This document shows positions 1-5,582 of a stretch of DNA of 5,582 bases, in pieces. Made by a program: the position numbers and the translations under genes. The notes beneath the pieces were generated by a model. That model ran no database searches. It was not told the origin of the DNA and saw only the letters and a program-made list of their open reading frames with translations. Numbering within the stretch: position 1 is the stretch's first letter; each line of letters begins with the position of its first letter. The DNA comes from Candidatus Latescibacterota bacterium (lineage in GTDB: Bacteria; Latescibacterota; 4484-107; B68-G9), in the NCBI GenBank assembly GCA_012961755.1, contig DTYS01000131.1, positions 1 to 5,582 on the forward strand, read 5' to 3'.

Positions 1-888
1 ACCGACCGCTATGTAATAAAGGAAGATCTTAGAGTACAGCTCCGGAGCTTCGCGCTCCCTGAAGGTGGATAGGAAAAATGGGACCCAGGCCGCCTCCAAG
101 GCCCTAACGTAGAAGAGCACCACCATCCCGAGCCTGTATCCCACGTTGTACACCGCCAGAACTTCCAACCCCGCAAAAAGCTTCAAGATCGCCCTGTCGG
201 ACAAAAATATCACCCTGTCGGCCAGTATAGTGGGTATATACGGTAAGCCGAAGGACAGAAGTCCCTTAAGCCTCTGCAGTATGAGCTTTGGCCTGATGTA
301 GGGAACGCCGAAGGGGAAGGAGCACAAGAGGACGAGGCCTGAGGCAGCGAGGTTAGCCTCGAACACCCCCTGTAGCCCCCTCTTCATAACGCCGACGAGG
401 AGCAAGTTCCCGGCCAAGGTTGAGGAGAACCTCACTCCGGTGAGGCCCAGATATATCCCCGAGCGGGCCCTCGCCCTGAGGGAGAGGAGGAAGGGAAGGG
501 TCAAGGAATCTAGGAACAATATTGAGGTCCCTAACCTTACGAGTTCCTCCCCTACCCCCAACAGGGTCCCTATCCTTCCACGGAAGGCCCATATCGCTCC
601 GGACAGGAGAAGGCCACATCCCCCCAAAAATCCTAAGGTCGTGGAGAAGACCTCCCTCCTCTCCCCTTCTTCCGCCGGTGTGAAATCCCTCAGGAAGGCG
701 CCGGATATGCCCCAGGTGTAGAGCACCCCAGCGAAGGCCAGGACCGAATAGAGGAGGGCCAGGCTGCCGTAGTCTCCCTTAGGCAGCACCCTGGTGTACA
801 GGGGGATGAGGAAAAGGCCTGTGGCTCGGTTCACAGCATCCGAGACGCCGTAGACCGATACGTGGCGGACGAGGCTCCTAAGCTTCAC
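1..888 (-). CDS. Wzx/MATE-like polysaccharide (oligosaccharide) flippase, 3' end missing
   Basis: The frame is open from a GTG at 888-886 to the left edge: 296 codons without a stop. The GTG overlaps the propeller gene's TGA as GTGA and has GGAG six bases upstream. The protein opens with LRSLVRHVSVYGVSDAVNRA, then GLFLIPLYTRVLPKGDYGSLALL, the usual N-terminus of Wzx/RfbX-type flippases of the MOP superfamily. Hydrophobic, probably membrane-spanning segments lie near 11-30, 42-64, 82-102, 118-138, 150-168, 176-196, 208-224 and 244-262, with another starting at about 285. The stretch FGLPYIPTILADR (213-225) followed by SDRAILKLFAG (230-240) and VYNVGYRLG (246-254) matches the family's central motif. 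Full-length members have roughly 400-500 residues and 12-14 segments, so about a third is missing. The expected role is moving lipid-linked glycans across the inner membrane. The glycan and the pathway partners are not in the window; a related MATE-type exporter is less likely. Confidence 0.88.
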   Translation of the reverse strand, partial: MKLRSLVRHVSVYGVSDAVNRATGLFLIPLYTRVLPKGDYGSLALLYSVLAFAGVLYTWGISGAFLRDFTPAEEGERREVFSTTLGFLGGCGLLLSGAIWAFRGRIGTLLGVGEELVRLGTSILFLDSLTLPFLLSLRARARSGIYLGLTGVRFSSTLAGNLLLVGVMKRGLQGVFEANLAASGLVLLCSFPFGVPYIRPKLILQRLKGLLSFGLPYIPTILADRVIFLSDRAILKLFAGLEVLAVYNVGYRLGMVVLFYVRALEAAWVPFFLSTFREREAPELYSKIFLYYIAVG

Positions 889-1727
889 CTTCTTCTCCGG
901 ACCAAGGCCACCTTTCCGACCTGAACCTCCCCCTGCGGATCCTTTACCACGTAAAGGTAAACGCCCGACCCTACAAGATATCCAGCATCGTTGTCTCCCT
1001 TCCATATAACCTTCCTACCTCCTTCGGGGGATAGGGAGCGCACGAGCTCGCCGGACGGGGAGAATATCCTCAGGGAAGAACCCTCGGGGAGGTTATGGAA
1101 GGTGAGCGGCCCGTCCTCCGGAAAGAAGGGGTTAGGAAAGGCGATCACCTCGGGAGCGTCCGCCTCGGAAGTCAGGGAGATCTGCAGACGGCTCAGACCA
1201 TGTCCCGTGCCTATCCACAGACAGCCCCTTCCCGCATCGTACTCTAAGGCGTAAACCGTATTGTCCACAAGGGGGCTGTTGCTGCGGGTGTAGACCATAA
1301 GGGAATCTCCCCTTATCCTGACCAGCCCCCCCTCGGTCCCGACCCATATGCTCCCTTCGGGGGTATAACATACCGAACGGACGAGGTTGCTCGGGAGGCC
1401 GTCCGAGACATCGTACACCGTCCAACCCTCAAGCTGAAGCTCGTCCCCGGAGTAGACCGCCCTGAACACGTTCAACCCTTCCTCGGTCGCCACCAATATC
1501 CTACCGTCCGGGGTCACCTCTACGTCCGATATGTTGTTGCTGGTAAGCTTGGGGAACTTGGCCGTAAAGATGTGGACCCATCTGTCGTCCTCCTTATCCT
1601 CTAAGGAAGGGCCGTAGTTCAGGAAGGCCAACCCCATCCTAAACGTTCCGAACCAGGCCATCCCCTCGAGAGGAAGCAGGACCGAGCCCTCCCCGTCCGG
1701 GACCCCGTCCTTGTCGGTGAAGGTCAC
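885..1727 (-). CDS. Propeller protein, C-terminal part: last four blades and FlgD/T9SS-like C-terminal domain
   Basis: This is the 3' part of the preceding frameshifted gene rather than an independent gene. The GTG at 1727 has no Shine-Dalgarno (it is preceded by the C run and AAAGACGCC), and the frame joins the upstream ORF at the C run. Numbering from that GTG, four more Reg_prop blades are visible: 22-38 (MAWFGTF), 64-89, 114-138 (GSIWVGTEGGL) and 157-182 (CLWIGTGHGL). This brings the total to 14, enough for two seven-bladed propellers. Residues 193-277 match the FlgD-Ig/T9SS type A-like C-terminal domain pattern: FPNPF at 197-201, IFSPSGELVRSL, W-G-N-G and SGVYLYVVK with a final GKVALVR. 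In Bacteroidota such domains direct secretion and surface attachment; in other phyla their role is unproven. The end is RRRR then TGA, encoded by the same bases that provide the ribosome binding site of the next gene. Confidence 0.85.
   Translation of the reverse strand: MTFTDKDGVPDGEGSVLLPLEGMAWFGTFRMGLAFLNYGPSLEDKEDDRWVHIFTAKFPKLTSNNISDVEVTPDGRILVATEEGLNVFRAVYSGDELQLEGWTVYDVSDGLPSNLVRSVCYTPEGSIWVGTEGGLVRIRGDSLMVYTRSNSPLVDNTVYALEYDAGRGCLWIGTGHGLSRLQISLTSEADAPEVIAFPNPFFPEDGPLTFHNLPEGSSLRIFSPSGELVRSLSPEGGRKVIWKGDNDAGYLVGSGVYLYVVKDPQGEVQVGKVALVRRRR
895..898 (-). promoter_or_regulatory. Shine-Dalgarno of the flippase gene
   Basis: The minus strand reads CCGGAGAAGAAGGTGA. GGAG sits 6 bases before the GTG at 888, inside the last codons (poly-Arg) of the propeller gene. 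It supports the GTG start and the 4-base GTGA overlap with the upstream stop. Confidence 0.7.
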
Positions 1728-3120
1728 GGCGTCTTTGGGGGGGGAACCCGTACAAGACGACTATCGGGGTGTTGGTTGGAATGGGGGACCCGTGGGCCAT
1801 GTAGTTCGCGACCCATATCCTGCCCATGTCGTCCGCGGCCAGGTCCGCCACCACGCAGAAGTCCTCGCCCACGGTAGGGCTCAAGGGGCTGTTCTCCGGG
1901 GTTATCCAGACGACGGAGTCCGCCTTCACATCCGGGGTCCCGTCGTCCTTCAGCCTGAACATCCCCCTCCCCCACGTCCCGGCCCATATGAAGCCTTCGT
2001 GGTCGACCTCCACGCACGTCACGGCATCCCTGTAGAGATCTCCCCAGGCGTACCTCGACCAACTCTCCCCGTCGAACCTGTAAAGCCCCCCAGGAGATAG
2101 GTCCCTCACGCTCGTAGCGGCCCAAAGCACCCCCCTCCGGTCCACCACAAGGTCGGTGAACCGATCCCCCGGAGGCCCGAGGGCGACGGGGACCTCGAGT
2201 CGCCGATTTAGGAGGTAGAGCATATGGTCCTTGACCATAGCATATCCCGAGGAGAGGTAAACCCAGAGCCCCTCCCCGGCGAAGCTCAGGGAGCGGGGGA
2301 CCCATCCCTCGACTTCCTCCACCGTCCATTCCCCGTCCCTCGTCCTAAGGTATATACCATCCTTCGTCGCAACCGCGAGCGTATCCCCCCTTACGGCTAC
2401 ATCGTAGACCCGGACGCCCCTCAACTCTTCCCTCCACCCGTCGCCCACCTTCCCGAACACCCCCCACTCGGAACCTAAGAAGATCTCCTCCCCCCCGCCC
2501 GTTATCGAACTCACAGGCCCTATGAGGTAACCCTCCTCGGACTTGGAGGCCGAGCTCCAACTTTCCGGGTCGTAGAGGTTGGGAGCACTCACGGAGGCCC
2601 AGGCTATCCCCTCCTCCGTCCCGACGAACAAAGTGTCCCCCGACATATAAAGACTTCTGACCTCAGCACCCCTGGAAAACTTCCCTAGCCTTCTGTAACA
2701 CTCCAATACCTCCCCCTCCCCTATGGAGAAGAGGCAGACCCCGTTGTAGGCTGTACCCACGAAGAGGCTGTCCCCGTATACACATAGGGCCTGCACCCTG
2801 TCCTCGGCGAAGACGGGGTACAGGTCCAACACTCCCTCCTCAGGGGACCAGCATATAAGCCCATCCCGAGCTGTCCCGAGCCAGAACCTTCCTCGATCGT
2901 CCCTGGCCAACGAGAGGACTTCCGGCCCCTGAACCCTCCCGAAGTCCGAGTAGGGGACGAGCGTGGAATCCTCAGGATCCCACACGAAGAGGCCTCCCGA
3001 CGTCGCCGCCCAGATCTCCCCTTCCAAGCTCAGAAGGTCCCTCACCTCCCTCTGGGACACATAGGCGGTCCACTGGCCGTAGGTCGTACCTAAAAGCCCC
3101 AAGATCACGACCGTCCACAT
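1639..3120 (-). CDS. Exported two-component-regulator-propeller protein, N-terminal part (frameshifted)
   Basis: This is the 5' part of a secreted beta-propeller protein. The start is the ATG at 3120, the first codon pair after the in-frame TGA of the previous gene, with a strong Shine-Dalgarno. Residues 1-15 form a short hydrophobic signal peptide (likely cut TYG|QW) that lacks any Lys or Arg in its n-region. Ten Reg_prop-type repeats follow, with the pattern V..L....G.lW.gT..Gl; cores lie near residues 26-47, 68-91, 109-131, 154-175, 203-224, 238-258, 276-296, 321-348, 367-390 and 422-440. Such repeats form the sensor propellers of hybrid histidine kinases, but no kinase part is seen here. 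Authentic sequence ends at about residue 461 (FPP, position 1738). The last 32 residues (462-493), rich in Arg and Gly, come from reading past the 8-base C run in the wrong frame. The rest of the protein lies in the next frame (885-1736). Function is unknown; an exported binding or structural role is likely. Confidence 0.85.
   Translation of the reverse strand: MWTVVILGLLGTTYGQWTAYVSQREVRDLLSLEGEIWAATSGGLFVWDPEDSTLVPYSDFGRVQGPEVLSLARDDRGRFWLGTARDGLICWSPEEGVLDLYPVFAEDRVQALCVYGDSLFVGTAYNGVCLFSIGEGEVLECYRRLGKFSRGAEVRSLYMSGDTLFVGTEEGIAWASVSAPNLYDPESWSSASKSEEGYLIGPVSSITGGGEEIFLGSEWGVFGKVGDGWREELRGVRVYDVAVRGDTLAVATKDGIYLRTRDGEWTVEEVEGWVPRSLSFAGEGLWVYLSSGYAMVKDHMLYLLNRRLEVPVALGPPGDRFTDLVVDRRGVLWAATSVRDLSPGGLYRFDGESWSRYAWGDLYRDAVTCVEVDHEGFIWAGTWGRGMFRLKDDGTPDVKADSVVWITPENSPLSPTVGEDFCVVADLAADDMGRIWVANYMAHGSPIPTNTPIVVLYGFPPQRRRDLHRQGRGPGRGGLGPASSRGDGLVRNV
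1737..1744 (-). repeat. Run of eight C (minus strand) at the frameshift joining the two propeller ORFs
   Basis: The minus strand reads GGG TTC CCC CCC CAA, giving G-F-P-P-Q and then out-of-frame sequence. Dropping one C gives G-F-P-P-K-D-A-V-T-F-T-D, which runs directly into the downstream ORF. The repaired protein would have about 744 residues: 461 from the first frame, 3 at the junction and 280 from the second. The cause may be a sequencing or assembly error, a fixed mutation, a phase-variable tract, or slippage during transcription or translation; the sequence alone cannot decide. Confidence 0.85.
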
Positions 3121-3124
3121 AGGT

Positions 3125-3131
3125 CCTCCTC
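3125..3131 (-). promoter_or_regulatory. Shine-Dalgarno of the propeller gene, overlapping the upstream stop
   Basis: The minus strand reads TGAGGAGGACCTATG. A strong GAGGAGG lies 4 bases before the ATG at 3120 and shares bases with the TGA stop of the barrel gene. This supports the ATG as the true start and suggests translational coupling of the two genes. Confidence 0.8.
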
Positions 3132-5582
3132 AATAGCTCCACCCAAAGAAGAACTCCCTGTGCAGGCTTCCCAACCTCCTGAAGTCGGTGCGCCACGCCC
3201 AGTCGAACCTCAGGACCAAAAACTCCGAAACCCTCGCCCTCACCCCGAACCCGACGCTCCCCACCAATCCCGGGAACTTCCCCTCCCATGCGTTCCCGAA
3301 GTCCAGGAAGGCTGCTCCCCTCATGGCCTTCAGCCGCGCCACACCGAACGGGAACGCCACCCTGAGGTCGTCTATCAAGGGAAACCTGAGTTCGTTGTTT
3401 AATAGTATGAGGTGCCTCCCTCTGAACGTTCCCCAGGGATAACCTCTGAAAGTCCAGCTTCCTCCCATGTAGAACCTCCAAGGTTCCTTGCCCTCGCTCC
3501 ACGCTCCTAACAGCCTCAAAGCGAAGCTCACCCTTCGGGAGATCCTTATGTAGTGCCTCAGGTCCAGAAGCCCCATCGCATAGTACGTGTCCTGGGAGAT
3601 GGGGTCCAGGGTGTAGCCCAGAAGCAGGCTGTACCTCCTTCCGTCTATCGGCCCCACGGGTCCCCAGAGGCTTGTGTCAAGGACGTAAACGAGGAATCCG
3701 GAGAGGAGCAGGGCCTCCCTCCCCTCCCCGAGCCATCTACGGTGGGAGCGCCTGAGGAGGAGATCGGCCTCCACCCTACGGAACTTGGAAAGGGGGTACA
3801 CTAAGGATACCTCCACACCGTACCTCCTGTCCCTCACCCAGCCTTCGTCCAGGTCGTAATATCTATCGGATAGATGAAAGGCTCCCAAAGAGTACTGGAG
3901 CCTGTGGGAAAGGTCCGCATATGCTAAGGCGAAGTTTAACCGCTTCAAGAACCCCTCCCCCACCTGTCCCGAGTACCCCAGTAGGAACAGGAGGTGCTGG
4001 TCCCCGAGCACGTCCGTAAGGCCGAACTGCACCCCCCCCTGGACGCCGAGCTCGGGGTCCCTGACCACCTGGCTTTGAGCTATGTCTAAGCTAAACTTAG
4101 GCCTATAAGGATAAACTGCCTGCGGGGATATGCCCTCAACCTGGGGGAGGACCCATCCCTTCCTCCATGGGGTCGGAGGGAAGGTGGTGACCTGAGGCGG
4201 GTCTTCGGGGACTTTGGTCCGGTATATCAAGAACTTATGTCCCTCAAATCCCGTAAAGAGGAGCCACTTGCCGTCCGGGGTCCATTCGGGGTCCAGGGCT
4301 CCGGTGAGCACCGAGCACGCCCTGAGCATCCTACCCTCACCGTCCAAGAGATATATCCCGAAGGGCCCCTCCCTGTCGGAGCTGAAGGCTAGAAGCTCGC
4401 CGTCCGGGGACCAGGACGGGGTCACGTCCCTGTACGGCCCGGATGTGAGCTGATATATCTTCCCTGATGGAAGGTCGTATACGAATATGTTATACTCCCC
4501 CATCCTCGTCCTGCAGGAACTGAAGGCTATCCTGCTTCCGTCCGGTGACCAGCTCGGATCCCTGTCGTCGTAGTAGTCCCGGGTGAGCCTCCTGACCCTT
4601 CCCGCCTCCACATCCACTATGTATAGGTCCGAGGTGCCGTCGTACCCGAGGCCGGATACGACCACCTTACTCCCGTCCGGCGACCAGGAGGGAGAGGAAA
4701 GTTCCACAACTTCTGTTAAGGCTATGTGCTTGACAACTTTTCCCTTAGACAGGTTCCAGAGGTAGAGGACGTCCCTCCCTCCCCTCCTGGCGACGAAGGC
4801 CAGGATCCCATCCCGGGATATGTCCATCTTGCTCCTGAAGATGTGGAAGGTCTCGAACTTCTCGGTCCTTCCTCCCCTCACCACCCTGCAGGGCTTGCCG
4901 TCGAAGGACTTCACGTATATGTCGGAGTATCCCGACCTGTCCGAGAGGAAGGCGAAGCCACTGCCGTCCGGCAGAGGAACCGGCTTTGTGTCCATCCCCT
5001 CCGAGGTCAGGGCCTCCGCCCCGTACGAGGGAAGGTCCCATTTGGCCATCAGGGGATAATATCGTTTCTTGAGTTGATACTCCCAATCCTCGGCGAACTT
5101 CTCCAGGGTCTCCCCGGTGGTTATGAAGAAGGCACTGGAGAAGTCCTTGGCCTTCCACCAGTTATCTAAAATCTCCGCTAACACCTCTTCCCCGTATCTC
5201 TCCACCATAAACCCGACCAGGGACTGCCCCTCCTTATACATCAGATAGGTCCCGGTGATGCGGCCTATGTCCTTGAGGGGGACCAGAATCCCGGAGAGCA
5301 CTGCGTCCCTAAGTACCATATCCGCCCGGGAATCCCAGCCGTAGGAAAGGTACTCCGCTATTCCCTCGTTGAACCAGGGAGGCGGAGGATGTAAGTTGTA
5401 GACGTCGTGCCACCTTGCGGACTCTTCAAGTTTATCGTATACGAATACGTGCACGATCTCATGTCTTATCGCCCTCCTGAGCTGGGAGAACGACCCGGTG
5501 TGGGGCACCACTACCCTCCCCTTTACGAACTCCGTGAACCCTCCTACGGACTCGGGAAGGAGGTAGGGAACCACGTTGGTCT
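3130..5582 (-). CDS. MA-like metallopeptidase / PD40 propeller / Omp85-like outer-membrane barrel fusion (N-terminus missing)
   Basis: This gene is cut by the right edge. The frame is open past the GTG at 5574 (codons for T and N precede it), so that GTG is not the real start, and a signal peptide plus the start of the peptidase domain probably lie upstream. Numbering residues from 5574: HEIVH at 38-42 and WFNEGIAEY at 67-75 give the zinc ligands (two His, then Glu70) and catalytic Glu39 of a gluzincin, all intact. A helical region (about 112-177) typical of peptidase MA-like domains follows. About six PD40/TolB-type blades span 193-452, with SWSPDG-type motifs at 296-301, 341-346 and 387-392 and WTPDG at 431-435. 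The stretch from about 505 to 814 is rich in alternating beta strands, has an Omp85-like FRGY at 709-712 followed by ELRFPL, and ends in aromatic residues (FFFGWSY), as outer-membrane barrels do. No POTRA domain is apparent. The stop is TGA at 3132-3130. The domains are well supported; substrate and topology are unknown. Confidence 0.9.
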   Translation of the reverse strand, partial: TNVVPYLLPESVGGFTEFVKGRVVVPHTGSFSQLRRAIRHEIVHVFVYDKLEESARWHDVYNLHPPPPWFNEGIAEYLSYGWDSRADMVLRDAVLSGILVPLKDIGRITGTYLMYKEGQSLVGFMVERYGEEVLAEILDNWWKAKDFSSAFFITTGETLEKFAEDWEYQLKKRYYPLMAKWDLPSYGAEALTSEGMDTKPVPLPDGSGFAFLSDRSGYSDIYVKSFDGKPCRVVRGGRTEKFETFHIFRSKMDISRDGILAFVARRGGRDVLYLWNLSKGKVVKHIALTEVVELSSPSWSPDGSKVVVSGLGYDGTSDLYIVDVEAGRVRRLTRDYYDDRDPSWSPDGSRIAFSSCRTRMGEYNIFVYDLPSGKIYQLTSGPYRDVTPSWSPDGELLAFSSDREGPFGIYLLDGEGRMLRACSVLTGALDPEWTPDGKWLLFTGFEGHKFLIYRTKVPEDPPQVTTFPPTPWRKGWVLPQVEGISPQAVYPYRPKFSLDIAQSQVVRDPELGVQGGVQFGLTDVLGDQHLLFLLGYSGQVGEGFLKRLNFALAYADLSHRLQYSLGAFHLSDRYYDLDEGWVRDRRYGVEVSLVYPLSKFRRVEADLLLRRSHRRWLGEGREALLLSGFLVYVLDTSLWGPVGPIDGRRYSLLLGYTLDPISQDTYYAMGLLDLRHYIRISRRVSFALRLLGAWSEGKEPWRFYMGGSWTFRGYPWGTFRGRHLILLNNELRFPLIDDLRVAFPFGVARLKAMRGAAFLDFGNAWEGKFPGLVGSVGFGVRARVSEFLVLRFDWAWRTDFRRLGSLHREFFFGWSY

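Noticed and set aside
353..721. Overlapping small ORFs on both strands near the left end.
   Set aside because: They are out of frame with, or antisense to, the continuous flippase frame, which has family motifs and a good start site.
1725..1727. GTG at 1727 as an independent start for a separate C-terminal gene.
   Set aside because: There is no Shine-Dalgarno, no signal peptide for an otherwise exported domain, and the frame joins the upstream ORF cleanly at the C run.
1711..2100. Plus-strand ORFs, including this 129-residue one and others across the window.
   Set aside because: All lie antisense to supported genes, lack domains and plausible ribosome binding sites, and have shadow-type composition.
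1724..2329. A 201-residue minus-strand ORF in a third frame over the propeller gene.
   Set aside because: It is Gly/Arg/Pro-rich with no recognisable domain and lies wholly inside the propeller frame, which shows clear repeats. Long shadows are expected in GC-rich genes.
2972..3502. A 176-residue minus-strand ORF spanning the barrel/propeller junction.
   Set aside because: It overlaps two well-supported genes in a different frame and has low-complexity Gly/Arg-rich sequence; it is a shadow.
4271..4971. The 8-base CCGTCCGG recurs at 4271, 4400, 4538, 4673 and 4964 (spacings 129, 138, 135 and 291), and looks like a DNA repeat or binding-site array.
   Set aside because: The spacings are multiples of three and each copy encodes the PDG of a PD40 blade; it is a protein repeat (the last gap spans two blades), not a regulatory array.

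Overview
The window looks like a piece of a diderm (outer-membrane) bacterial genome. All genes lie on the minus strand, so they are read here from right to left. Two of the three loci encode envelope or exported proteins: an outer-membrane beta-barrel fusion and a secreted beta-propeller protein with an FlgD/T9SS-like C-terminal domain. The third is a polytopic flippase-like protein. Arginine is mostly AGG and isoleucine mostly ATA, with high overall GC. This codon style is common in thermophiles, so a thermophilic, possibly uncultured lineage near the FCB/WOR-3/Hydrothermae type is a reasonable guess. It is only an inference, as no marker gene is present.

Layout in transcription order. (1) 5582-3130: the 3' part of a large gene whose N-terminus lies off the right edge. 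It encodes a gluzincin (MA-like) metallopeptidase domain with HEIVH and WFNEGIAEY motifs, about six PD40/TolB-like propeller blades, and a C-terminal Omp85/BamA-like barrel with an FRGY motif. (2) 3120-885: one ancestral gene, now split into two reading frames at a run of eight C (minus strand) at 1737-1744. It encodes a signal peptide, 14 'two-component regulator propeller' repeats (enough for two seven-bladed propellers) and an FlgD-Ig-like/T9SS type A-like C-terminal domain. Removing one C restores a continuous protein of about 744 residues. (3) 888-1: the first 296 codons of a Wzx/MATE-like polysaccharide flippase with a GTG start, running off the left edge. It is absent from ATG-to-stop ORF listings because it has neither an ATG start nor a stop in the window.

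The genes are packed as an operon. There are 9 bases between the barrel gene and the propeller gene, with the Shine-Dalgarno overlapping the upstream stop, and a 4-base GTGA overlap between the propeller gene and the flippase. No intergenic stretch is long enough for a promoter or terminator, and no RNA gene, CRISPR array, insertion sequence or other mobile element was seen. Together the genes suggest a surface-assembly module: an outer-membrane barrel carrying a protease, an exported propeller protein that could be its client, and a lipid-linked glycan flippase. The functional link is inferred from gene order only.
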